A stretch of 57,076 nt of DNA from Lachnospiraceae bacterium (GTDB lineage Bacteria; Bacillota; Clostridia; Lachnospirales; Lachnospiraceae), in the NCBI GenBank assembly GCA_021205755.1, contig JAJPWX010000104.1, positions 1-57,076 on the forward strand, written 5' to 3'. Every line of letters begins with the position of its first letter. Within the stretch, counting starts at the first letter, position 1. Shown here piece after piece: positions 44,838-52,335 of this stretch. The translations under genes and the position numbers were made by a program. The notes beneath the pieces were generated by a model. The model was not told the origin of the DNA. It ran no database searches and worked only from the letters and a program-made list of their open reading frames with translations.

Positions 44838-46343
44838 TTATCCGAACATCTCTAATCCCTGGGTGAGCATGTTTACGATCGGCTCTGAAAAGAGTCCCAG
44901 TATCAGGTTCAGCACTACGAACAGCGCCAGCACTACCGCTTTCTGCGGCTGCTCTTTCACCGTAATCACCCGGCTGTCTGTTTCTATGTTCGCCCGGTGC
45001 GCCGGTGTGTAAATACGAATAACAGTCTTCATAAAATAAATCGCGTTCAGCAACGTACTCAGGGCCAGCGCAATCATTGCCGGAATCAGTTTGCCTGAGG
45101 TATCATAGGCCGCCGAGGCAAATAACACCTTTGAAATAAAGCCGGAAAACAACGGAATGCCGACCATCGAGAGCGAGCCGGCCGTAAAGGCGACTCCTGC
45201 GGCTTTATTGCGGTAGCCGGAGCCGGTGAGTGCAAAAAAGTCTGTGTCATGGTTTGAGACATCCATCAGGCCGGAGGCCGATACAAAAAGCATGGATTTT
45301 GTCGCCGCATGGCTCAGGATGTGGAACAGGCTGGCAATGATTCCCGCCGTCGTCCCCAGGCCAAAGCCCATATAGATGTAACCGATCTGCGCCACAGACG
45401 ACCAGGCGATCATCCGCCGGATGTTGCTTTCCCGGATCGCGCTCAGCGAACCGAAAATCATCCCCATGACGCCAAATACAAACAGTACATTAATTACCTT
45501 GCTCTCGCGGATCACATCGAACCCAATCACGCGGTAAAAAATCTTGACCACCAGGAAAATGTAGCCCTTGGATACCAGGGAAGATAAAATCGCTGAGGAC
45601 GACAGAGTGGAATAACCGTAAGCGTCCGGTACCCAGGAATGGAACGGAAACAGGGCGCTTTTGATCGCAAGTCCCACCGACATCAGTGTGATTGAGATCA
45701 GCAAAGGAATATGATACTCTCCTGTCTCCGCCAAAACCGCCACCTGCTCTTTGATATTGCTCATCAGCAGATGCCCGGTCAGATCGTACAGATAGCAGAT
45801 CCCCATCAGCAGAAGGCCGGACCCCAGAAGGCTCATAATCATATACCGTGTCGCCGCCTCAATCGCGCGGCCGTTCTGGCGGATCATGATCAGCCCGCAG
45901 GCGGAAATGGTGTTAATCTCGACAAAAACATAAGCAGTAAACAGGTCGTTCGTATAGATCAGGGCGAGCAAAGAAGAAAGCAGCAGCCCAATCATCACAT
46001 AATAAAGATTCTGCTTGGTCTCCTCGACCTCTTCCGCCAGTTCTTTGCGGCCACCGAGCATACACAGCAGCATGACCACGCAGAAAAACACTGCCATAAA
46101 CGCTTCCAGCACACCGACACGGATCTCATTGCCCCAGGGTGCGGAGAAATGGCCCATCTGATAAACATAGGCCTCGCCGGTCTGCAGGGTAAACAGAAGC
46201 ACCGCGACAGACATTACCAGAATCAGCGCAATCGATATCGTGTTCACCCATTTCGCTGCTTTGCTTTTTAACACAGAGCAGAGCGGCCCGGAAAACAGCG
46301 CCATGATAATGGTCAGGAAGGGAAAATTCTGAACGAATTCCAT
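44838..46343 (-). CDS. MrpD/NuoN-type ion-translocating membrane subunit
   Basis: The 501-residue antiporter-like protein follows mnhC, as MrpD does in Mrp operons. Key residues are in FVEINTISACGLIMI (Glu), VGLAIKSALFPFHSWVPDAYGYS (Lys), LVSKGYIFLVVKIFY and SGFISKVLFASAAY (late Lys). The start ATG 46341-46343 has GGAGG 7 nt upstream and overlaps the mnhC stop as TGATG; GTG 46346 is less likely. It is the closest of the four large subunits to MrpD by context. Confidence 0.92.
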   Translation of the reverse strand: MEFVQNFPFLTIIMALFSGPLCSVLKSKAAKWVNTISIALILVMSVAVLLFTLQTGEAYVYQMGHFSAPWGNEIRVGVLEAFMAVFFCVVMLLCMLGGRKELAEEVEETKQNLYYVMIGLLLSSLLALIYTNDLFTAYVFVEINTISACGLIMIRQNGRAIEAATRYMIMSLLGSGLLLMGICYLYDLTGHLLMSNIKEQVAVLAETGEYHIPLLISITLMSVGLAIKSALFPFHSWVPDAYGYSTLSSSAILSSLVSKGYIFLVVKIFYRVIGFDVIRESKVINVLFVFGVMGMIFGSLSAIRESNIRRMIAWSSVAQIGYIYMGFGLGTTAGIIASLFHILSHAATKSMLFVSASGLMDVSNHDTDFFALTGSGYRNKAAGVAFTAGSLSMVGIPLFSGFISKVLFASAAYDTSGKLIPAMIALALSTLLNAIYFMKTVIRIYTPAHRANIETDSRVITVKEQPQKAVVLALFVVLNLILGLFSEPIVNMLTQGLEMFG

Positions 46344-46720
46344 CACATACCCTCCTTTTTTATCTGCGTGGAAATCTCATCCAGGTTCAGTGTGTGATAC
46401 CTGCGGTACAGACGAATGGTCAGCGACAGCATCAGCGCGGATACCGACACAGAAACCACGATGCCCGTCAGCACCAGTCCACTCGGAATCGGGTTAATAT
46501 AAGCGTCCACGCTCTGCACTCCATCCGTCACGATCGGCGCCTTATGCCCCTCTATGTAGCCCTTCAGTGCAAGGAACAGATAGATCGCCGTATCCATGAT
46601 GTTCATGCCAATGATTTTTTTGATCAGGTTCGGCTGCAAAAGCAGGTTCGAAAACCCGATTACAAACAGAATCATCGCGACCGCTTCTTCATAATTATCC
46701 AGTAAGTTGGCAAAATTCAT
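46343..46720 (-). CDS. mnhC: Na+/H+ antiporter subunit C (NuoK-like)
   Basis: The 125-residue membrane protein has three helices, as is typical for MnhC/MrpC and NuoK. Family marks are FVIGFSNLLLQPNLIKKIIGMNIMDTA and DPIPSG-like INPIPSGLVLTGIVVSVSVSALMLSL. It is a core subunit of the Mrp antiporter membrane arm. It is tightly coupled to the downstream MrpD-like gene. Confidence 0.93.
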   Translation of the reverse strand: MNFANLLDNYEEAVAMILFVIGFSNLLLQPNLIKKIIGMNIMDTAIYLFLALKGYIEGHKAPIVTDGVQSVDAYINPIPSGLVLTGIVVSVSVSALMLSLTIRLYRRYHTLNLDEISTQIKKEGM

Positions 46721-46758
46721 CTTTATACCTCCTGAAACCGTAACCGGTCTCGCCCAAA

Positions 46759-47724
46759 TCAGTACCCGCCTTTTCGGAACATCACGTAGAACGTATACAT
46801 TGTCCCGGCCACCACAATGCCGACGCAGATATTCAGCACAAAAATCAGGCCGCTGCTTAAAATCGCCCCTGGCGTTCCCAGAGGAATCACGCTCTCGATC
46901 TCATTCGCTCCGGTGTAAAACGAGTAGCACTTTGACAAGGAATAGCAGGCCAGCGCGCAAAAGCTTGTGACCTTATACGTTTTCGCTGTAAAGAAGCGTT
47001 CTGTCTTCGCAAACCCAAACGCATTCACATACAGAATCAGGCCGGCGCCAATGATTGCGCCGCCGGAAAAGCCTCCGCCCGGTCCCAGATGTCCGCACAG
47101 GATTACGTAAATGCCGAAGATGAAAATCGGCGGCACCAGAATCTTCGCGACTGTCTGAAGAATGACGTCATTTTTCGGCTCATAGACGCGGTCGTTTGCG
47201 TGCTGTTCCTTTTTATCCTTATCCCGATCCAGACGCAGCAGAATCAGCACCGTCATAGTTGCGGTGAAAAGTACATGCGACTCACCCAGCGTATCAAACG
47301 CACGGTAGTCCAAAATCATGCCTGTCACGATATTCACCGCGCCGGTCTCCTGCAGGCCGCTCTCAATGTATCGCTCAGCGACTTCATTGTTCACCGGTCG
47401 GTCTTCCTCGCCCTCCGTCGGCAACCAGGAAACAGCAGTCAGCAGCGTAATCAGCAGAAAAACACAGAACAGCGCCGCGCAGATCCGGTAAAGAGAACGA
47501 AACGCAGTCACATCGCGGTTTCGTTTTGAATTGTATACCCAATTTGTCAGCCGGGTCTTTCTCTCCTGGTCAAACTGCTTTTTTTCTTCCTGGTCTTCCT
47601 CAAACGGCTTCTGTGCTTTCATCTCGACCGTATCGAGAAACGGATCCTTTGTCCCATCCAGCCACTGCTTCAGGCGAAACGACTTTGTCTTTCGATATTC
47701 ATCGTCTGGTAATTTTCTACTCAT
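46759..47724 (-). CDS. Fused MbhE-MnhB-like subunit of Mrp/Mbh complex
   Basis: The 321-residue membrane protein combines two units. After a charged N-terminal region of about 75 residues comes an MbhE-like part (a helix, then ETGAVNIVTGMILDYRAFDTLGE, then TMTVLILLRLD). An MnhB domain follows, marked by GHLGPGGGFSGGAIIGAGLILY and a final helix. This MbhE-MnhB order occurs in MrpA C-termini and membrane hydrogenase modules. The gene overlaps the DUF4040 gene by 8 nt. The hydrophilic N-terminal extension is unusual. Confidence 0.88.
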   Translation of the reverse strand: MSRKLPDDEYRKTKSFRLKQWLDGTKDPFLDTVEMKAQKPFEEDQEEKKQFDQERKTRLTNWVYNSKRNRDVTAFRSLYRICAALFCVFLLITLLTAVSWLPTEGEEDRPVNNEVAERYIESGLQETGAVNIVTGMILDYRAFDTLGESHVLFTATMTVLILLRLDRDKDKKEQHANDRVYEPKNDVILQTVAKILVPPIFIFGIYVILCGHLGPGGGFSGGAIIGAGLILYVNAFGFAKTERFFTAKTYKVTSFCALACYSLSKCYSFYTGANEIESVIPLGTPGAILSSGLIFVLNICVGIVVAGTMYTFYVMFRKGGY

Positions 47725-48040
47725 TCTCCTCGCCTCCCTTCGCTTCCTCTTCCTCTAACCTCTTAAGCTCTTCATCCTGGGAATCCTCTTCCCCCTTTTT
47801 CTCGTCCATAATCGCGCGTATTTTTTTCAGTGTCAGGAAAAACAAAATAGTGGTCACGCCTGCGCCGACTGCCGCCTCCGTGATCGCCAGATCCGGCGAC
47901 TCCAGCAGAATCCAGATAATTGACATCACCAGGCTGTAAGACATATAGATTAAAATAGAATTCAAAAGATTCTTCGAAAGACTGACGGAAATCGCGCAGA
48001 CAAGTAGGAATCCCAGCAAAATACATGTGAAAATCTGCAT
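47717..48040 (-). CDS. MbhD/DUF4040-type membrane subunit
   Basis: The 107-residue protein has three helices with the DUF4040 signature SPDLAITEAAVGAGVTTILFFLTLKKI. It corresponds to MbhD of membrane-bound hydrogenases and to the middle part of MrpA. An acidic tail of about 20 residues ends it. It is 3 bp from mnhG and overlaps the next gene, so it is a tightly packed operon member. Confidence 0.9.
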   Translation of the reverse strand: MQIFTCILLGFLLVCAISVSLSKNLLNSILIYMSYSLVMSIIWILLESPDLAITEAAVGAGVTTILFFLTLKKIRAIMDEKKGEEDSQDEELKRLEEEEAKGGEENE

Positions 48041-48043
48041 TCT

Positions 48044-48493
48044 TTACGCCTCCTGTCCCAAATTCTCTCTTGGTTCCTTCCTTGCAGAACCCTCCTGCGT
48101 CAACAACTCTTTTTCTTTCACACTACTGTTCGCTTTCCGCTCTTCCATTTCCTTTTCCAGTTCTGCCAGCGGAACCTCCCGGTAATGCTTCTCCTTTTCC
48201 GTATCCGTCGTCACCTCCAGACGCGCAATCAGGTGCGAGGAGGTCGGGGAAGAAAACCAGAGAAACGCCACCACCAGAAAGAGCTTCAGCGAGGTAAGGT
48301 TCAGCCCATTCATCACAATCAGGCCGACCAGGCAAAATCCAATGCCCAGCGTATCTCCCATCGCGGCCGCATGCATCCGGTTCAATACATAATGAAAGCG
48401 GTAAACGCCGATCATTTCCACGGTAAAAATCCCCAGACCAAGCAGAAGAAGTATCGCTCCGATCAGAAACTGCAGCCATTCAATTATCTCCAT
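48044..48493 (-). CDS. mnhG: Na+/H+ antiporter subunit G
   Basis: The preferred start is ATG 48491-48493, giving 149 residues. Three helices carry the MnhG marks GVYRFHYVLNRMHAAAMGDTLG and FLWFSSPTSSHLIAR. A charged tail of about 55 residues follows, longer than usual. The frame to 48565 would overlap mnhF by 86 nt and is rejected; the chosen start overlaps it by 14 nt. Confidence 0.92.
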   Translation of the reverse strand: MEIIEWLQFLIGAILLLLGLGIFTVEMIGVYRFHYVLNRMHAAAMGDTLGIGFCLVGLIVMNGLNLTSLKLFLVVAFLWFSSPTSSHLIARLEVTTDTEKEKHYREVPLAELEKEMEERKANSSVKEKELLTQEGSARKEPRENLGQEA

Positions 48494-48821
48494 TTTCCTG
48501 CTCCTTTCCGTCCGTCTGGTCTTTCCGCGCCAGATACACACCCATGTATACCTTTGTGAGTACAATCACCGCCAGAAAGCTGATCATGGCATAGATCAGG
48601 CAGATATCTACCAGATATCCTTCCTGCAGCATCAGCGCCAGAATCGCAATGATCACCATAACAATCGTGCCCATCATATTCACAGCGACCAGCCGATCCG
48701 CCACCCGCGGCCCGATAATCGCCCGGATCAGGCACAGCACCAGCAGGATCGCCAGAAAAATCAAAGCTGCCGTAAACAAAATCGTATAGGCCGATGCAAG
48801 GCCCGGTACGCCTTCTCCCAT
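48480..48821 (-). CDS. mnhF: Na+/H+ antiporter subunit F
   Basis: The 113-residue membrane protein has three helices and the MnhF segment CLIRAIIGPRVADRLVAVNMMGT followed by YLVDICLIYAMISFLAVIVLTK. Length is typical. It is 16 bp downstream of mnhE and overlaps mnhG. Confidence 0.94.
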   Translation of the reverse strand: MGEGVPGLASAYTILFTAALIFLAILLVLCLIRAIIGPRVADRLVAVNMMGTIVMVIIAILALMLQEGYLVDICLIYAMISFLAVIVLTKVYMGVYLARKDQTDGKEQENGDN

Positions 48822-48837
48822 AGTCTCGTCTCCTCTC

Positions 48838-49356
48838 TCAATCCTTCTCTATCCTGGCAATCATCTGCGCACACACGGAAGTATCCATCCCCTCGGCCAG
48901 ATCCTCGTCCAGGCAGTGAACCACATACTCCCCCTCCTCCAGTGATACAGTAATCGTTCCCGGAGTCAGTGTAATCGCATTTGCCAGAAACGCACGCCCA
49001 GTCGGTGTTTCCAGATCCGAATGAAAGCTGACCAGCACCGGCTCCAGTTCTTCCTCTTCTGACAAAATCATATGAATCACTGCCAGATTTGCTTTCACAA
49101 TCTCACAGATCAGCACATATACATAATGAATCATCTGCGGTACACGTTTATAGAGCCAGAGCTCCTTTTTGATACTGTGATCCAGAAACGCGCATGTAAA
49201 AGCAAAAATCGCGGCCGCAATCCCCAGGCCAAACAACACGCTTTCCAAAGTGACGGATCCAAAATAAATGATCCACAGTACAAAATACAAAACAAACACT
49301 GGTGCAAGCCCCCTTTTGATTGACAAAAACGAAGCAGCTGTTTCAAACAGCTGCAT
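48838..49356 (-). CDS. mnhE: Na+/H+ antiporter subunit E, start uncertain
   Basis: This is the first gene of the ion-transport operon. The protein has two N-terminal helices and the MnhE C-terminal signature SFHSDLETPTGRAFLANAITLTPGTITVSL. As drawn (ATG 49354-49356) it has 172 residues, but this ATG has no ribosome binding site and lies inside a hairpin. A GTG at 49297-49299, 9 nt after GGGGG, gives 153 residues and matches the family's usual N-terminus better. Together with mnhF, G, B and C it forms the Mrp core, which exchanges Na+ for H+ or couples to an unseen redox partner. Confidence 0.88.
   Translation of the reverse strand: MQLFETAASFLSIKRGLAPVFVLYFVLWIIYFGSVTLESVLFGLGIAAAIFAFTCAFLDHSIKKELWLYKRVPQMIHYVYVLICEIVKANLAVIHMILSEEEELEPVLVSFHSDLETPTGRAFLANAITLTPGTITVSLEEGEYVVHCLDEDLAEGMDTSVCAQMIARIEKD
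49334..49354 (-). promoter_or_regulatory. Terminator-like hairpin at the start of the ion-transport operon
   Basis: GCAGCTGTTT and AAACAGCTGC are perfect complements around one base. On the minus strand TTCGTTTTTG follows. It lies about 15 nt after the predicted start of transcription and covers the upstream mnhE ATG. It may be an attenuator, a 5' protective hairpin or a terminator for the MATE gene upstream. Confidence 0.5.
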
Positions 49357-49376
49357 GCTTATTTAAAATTTATGCT

Positions 49377-49405
49377 ATTTTAACTCTTTTTTTATTTTCA
49401 GTCCA
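49377..49405 (-). promoter_or_regulatory. Candidate promoter of the ion-transport operon
   Basis: On the minus strand TGGACT (49400-49405), a 17-nt spacer and TAAAAT (49377-49382) resemble a sigma-A promoter. The AT-rich gap fits a control region between the MATE gene and mnhE. Confidence 0.45.
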
Positions 49406-49505
49406 GTGTCATATTCACTTACATTGTATCTATTTTTTTCAGCTTTCTTGTCCAAATTTCAGCCATGCGCATCGCGCGCGGAAACGGGCAAAAAAGCGCA
49501 AAAAT

Positions 49506-50864
49506 CTATGTATTCTGCCCGACCAGTGAAATCGACATCCATTTCCCCTGGGCATACCGCCACATACAGGTCAGCGCCGTAATCAGCCAGGTCAGACCGG
49601 TCGTGTACCAGACGGCCCAATACCCGATGGAAGGGATTCTCGAGAGAATCAGAGAAAATCCCACGCGCCCGATCACTTCCACAATGCCGCTGATGAACGC
49701 AAAGGTCGAATCACCTGCCCCGTTCAGAAGATTCCGCGGCAGATGGATCATACCGAGCGGGAAATAAAACAGCGCTGTGATGCGAATCGCCCTGCCGCCG
49801 ATCGCGATAACGTTTCCGTCATCCACAAAAAGCCGGACAAACGAATTGCCAAAGAAATACATCATCAGCAGCATAAGCGCACTGAAAACCGCAACAATCA
49901 GTACACTGCTGCAGAAGCCTTTTTTCACCCGTTCTACTTTCCCCGCGCCAAGGTTCTGGCCGGTAAATGTCGCAAGCGCCGCTCCCAGCGAGTTAAACGG
50001 CTGCTGCACCAGCGACTCAATTCGGGAGGTCGCTGTGAAAGCCGCAATCACATCCTCCCCAAACTGGTTAATCACCGCCTGCAAAATCACACAGGAGAGC
50101 GCAATCAGAGAGCCCTGCGCACCAAAGGGAATGCCAAGACGCAGACACTTCCCAATGATCATGCGGTTTGGTCTGAAATCCTGCTTTGACAGTTTGAAAT
50201 ATGGATTCGTCCTCACTGCGTAGATGATACAGGCCACTGCCGAAAGCAGCTGCGCGCCAATCGTAGCAATCGCCACTCCGGCTACTCCCAGATGACACAC
50301 CAGTACCAGCACCAGGTCTCCAATCACATTCAGAACGCTGGCTACAATCAAAAAGATCAATGGTGTAGCAGAATCGCCCAGTGCACGCAGCATGGCGGCA
50401 ATCCCATTGTAAAGTCCGGTGAAAACCACACCTGCACAGGCAATCCGCAGATACAGCAGGGCATCCTCAAAAATAGCCTCTGGAGTCCCAAGAAGCTGTA
50501 GAATCGGCCTGGAAAAAGCCACCGACACAACGCTTACGATCAGACTCATACCAAGGATCGGATAAATCGAATTCCCGATGACGTTTTTTACCATTTTCTC
50601 ATCTTTATTACCAAAATACTGCGCGATCAGGACGCCCGTCCCGTTCGCAAAACCAGCGACCAGTGAAAAAAACATATAGAGCAAAGAGGAACACGCCCCG
50701 ACCGCCGCCAGCGCGTTTTTCCCTACATAATTACCCACTACAATGGAATCCACCATGTTATAAAACTGCTGAAAAAGGTTCCCGACCAGCATCGGCATCG
50801 CAAAAATCAGCAGCAGTGCTGTCTCATTTCCCACCGTCAGGTCTCTTATATGCTGCTTTTTCAT
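49506..50864 (-). CDS. MATE-family efflux transporter
   Basis: The 452-residue, 12-helix exporter of the multidrug and toxin extrusion type begins with FAMPMLVGNLFQQFYNMVDSIVVG, the family N-terminal signature. The matching second-half motif is FGAQGSLIALSCVILQAVINQFG. It should use an ion gradient to export small, often cationic compounds. The start ATG 50862-50864 follows AGGAGGG. It is upstream of the Mrp-like operon on the same strand, but a separate promoter appears to drive the latter. Confidence 0.94.
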   Translation of the reverse strand: MKKQHIRDLTVGNETALLLIFAMPMLVGNLFQQFYNMVDSIVVGNYVGKNALAAVGACSSLLYMFFSLVAGFANGTGVLIAQYFGNKDEKMVKNVIGNSIYPILGMSLIVSVVSVAFSRPILQLLGTPEAIFEDALLYLRIACAGVVFTGLYNGIAAMLRALGDSATPLIFLIVASVLNVIGDLVLVLVCHLGVAGVAIATIGAQLLSAVACIIYAVRTNPYFKLSKQDFRPNRMIIGKCLRLGIPFGAQGSLIALSCVILQAVINQFGEDVIAAFTATSRIESLVQQPFNSLGAALATFTGQNLGAGKVERVKKGFCSSVLIVAVFSALMLLMMYFFGNSFVRLFVDDGNVIAIGGRAIRITALFYFPLGMIHLPRNLLNGAGDSTFAFISGIVEVIGRVGFSLILSRIPSIGYWAVWYTTGLTWLITALTCMWRYAQGKWMSISLVGQNT

Positions 50865-51133
50865 ACTCTTCTGTGTCCCTCCTGAATCTATGAAAGTGAT
50901 TTGAAACTAACAATATTCTATTCAGGAAATGGAAAATGTCAAGGGGGAAATTTAAAATAATTCGTATATAAATATGTAAAAATCTCTGAACAATATTTTA
51001 AAACACATTTATTATTTTCTTGCTTTATTTTTGAATATATGTTACTATTTATCTATTGTTTATATTATGATTACATTCTTACCTGTTATTATTTTAAAAT
51101 TCTTTCTTGATTTTTTCTATTTTCATTCGCCCA
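50865..51133. other. AT-rich intergenic DNA, no feature recognised
   Basis: Between the divergent MATE and hicA genes the DNA is strongly AT-rich, with no frame carrying a ribosome binding site. The promoter of the MATE gene must lie here but was not clear. Confidence 0.5.
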
Positions 51134-51162
51134 TTGACACACGTATTTGCACGTGTTAAACT
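51134..51162 (+). promoter_or_regulatory. hicAB promoter with an operator in the spacer
   Basis: TTGACA (51134-51139), a 17-nt spacer and TAAACT (51157-51162) form the promoter. The perfect inverted repeat ACACGT-N6-ACGTGT (51139-51156) fills the spacer. HicB proteins with a ribbon-helix-helix tail repress their own operon, so this is a probable HicB operator. Confidence 0.7.
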
Positions 51163-51184
51163 CACTACATATGAAAGGGATTTC

Positions 51185-51367
51185 ATGAAAACATCAGAAT
51201 TAACAAAATTACTCAAAAATGGGGGTTGTTATATTGTGCGGCAGGGAAGTAACCATACCATCTGGTTTAGTCCGGTAACAAACATCCAATTTGCTGTTCC
51301 AAGGCATAAGGGAGAAATCAAAACAGGAACTGCAAACAATATTCTCAAAGACGCTGGTATTAAATAA
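51185..51367 (+). CDS. hicA: HicA-type mRNA interferase toxin
   Basis: The 60-residue toxin starts MKTSELTKLLKNGGCYIVRQGSNH in the usual HicA double-stranded-RNA-binding-like fold; the catalytic His is in GSNHTIW. It continues FAVPRHKGEIKTGTANNILKDAGI, the standard ending. The start is ATG 51185 with AAAGGGA upstream; the frame from 51107 runs through the promoter. hicB follows after 52 bp on the same strand. Confidence 0.95.
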   Translation: MKTSELTKLLKNGGCYIVRQGSNHTIWFSPVTNIQFAVPRHKGEIKTGTANNILKDAGIK

Positions 51368-51419
51368 TTTGCTTCTATAAATTTACAATATACTTTTTCT
51401 CTTGAAAGGGGGAAATACT

Positions 51420-51818
51420 TTGTCCAAATACGCTTATCCCGCTATTTTTACTCCAGAATCAGATGGCGGCTACTCAATCGTTTTTCCCGATCTGGAAGGC
51501 TGCTATACATGCGGCAATAATATGGCAGACGGACTCATGATGGCAGAGGATGTCCTGGCGCTTGTACTCTACGGTTATGAATCCGATGGCCGCGCAATTC
51601 CTGCCCCTTCATCCGCTTCTGCTTTTACGTTAAAAGAGAGAGAATTCGTAAACTATGTTGCCTGTGATACTCTGACATACCGTAAAATTCACAACAACAA
51701 AGCAGTCAAAAAGACTCTCACTATTCCGGAATGGCTGAATGAAGCTGCTTCTGAAGCTGGCATCAACTTTTCTCAAGTGCTTCAGGATGCATTAAAAACG
51801 CAGCTTCATCTCGTATAG
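51420..51818 (+). CDS. hicB: HicB-type antitoxin with ribbon-helix-helix domain
   Basis: The 132-residue antitoxin has an N-terminal HicB fold (YPAIFTPESDGGYSIVFPDLEGC). The C-terminal DNA-binding part, KKTLTIPEWLNEAASEAGINFSQVLQDAL, is of ribbon-helix-helix type. The start is probably TTG 51420, with GGGGG 7 nt upstream. It should neutralise HicA and repress the operon at the operator in the hicA promoter. Confidence 0.93.
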   Translation: MSKYAYPAIFTPESDGGYSIVFPDLEGCYTCGNNMADGLMMAEDVLALVLYGYESDGRAIPAPSSASAFTLKEREFVNYVACDTLTYRKIHNNKAVKKTLTIPEWLNEAASEAGINFSQVLQDALKTQLHLV

Positions 51819-51841
51819 CTTTTTCATGAGTGATGACAATC

Positions 51842-51875
51842 GACCGTCTGATATGCCAGAACATTTCAGACGGTC
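51842..51875. terminator. Hairpin between hicB and spoVAE
   Basis: GACCGTCTGA and TCAGACGGTC form a perfect 10-bp stem with a 14-nt loop between two converging genes. The U-tract is missing on both sides, so it is a probable but not typical terminator. Confidence 0.5.
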
Positions 51876-51897
51876 AGTCAATCATCTGTAGTAATCC

Positions 51898-52254
51898 TCA
51901 CTCCTTCATCTTCGGCTTAAAGATCCAGCTCGCGATGTAAGAAAAAATCAGCGCTGCACTGATGCCAACAGCGCTCGCTTTCAATCCGCCCGCAAACAAT
52001 CCCAGCAACCCTTTATCGTCCACTGACTCCTTCACGCCCTTCCAGAGTGTATTCCCAAATCCGAGCAAGGGCACGGACGCTCCAGCTCCGGCGAAATCAA
52101 TCAGCTTCTCATACCATCCCAAAGCACCTAATACAGCGCCCAGACACACCAAAATCACCATCACCCGGCCCGGCATCAGTTTTGTCTTCTCTAATAATAT
52201 CTGCACAAGGGCGCAGATCAGGCCGCCCACCAGAAATGCTTTTATATAATCCAT
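51898..52254 (-). CDS. spoVAE: Stage V sporulation protein AE
   Basis: The 118-residue membrane protein starts MDYIKAFLVGGLICALVQILLEKTKLMPGRVMV and carries PLLGFGNTLWKGVKESVDDKGLLGLFAGGL, the SpoVAE (AEB type) signature. It has about four helices. SpoVA proteins form the inner-membrane channel that moves dipicolinic acid into the developing spore and releases it at germination. It follows spoVAD after 75 bp. Confidence 0.94.
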   Translation of the reverse strand: MDYIKAFLVGGLICALVQILLEKTKLMPGRVMVILVCLGAVLGALGWYEKLIDFAGAGASVPLLGFGNTLWKGVKESVDDKGLLGLFAGGLKASAVGISAALIFSYIASWIFKPKMKE

Positions 52255-52314
52255 AGAACATTTTACCTCCTCTGCAAATCATTATGAGTGACTTTCCATT
52301 ACTATTTACGGCGA

Positions 52315-52335
52315 GCCTGACACTTGCTGTCAGGC
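52315..52335 (-). terminator. Hairpin at the end of spoVAD
   Basis: GCCTGACA and TGTCAGGC form an 8-bp stem over the spoVAD stop codon. It may limit read-through to spoVAE or protect the message end. Confidence 0.45.
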
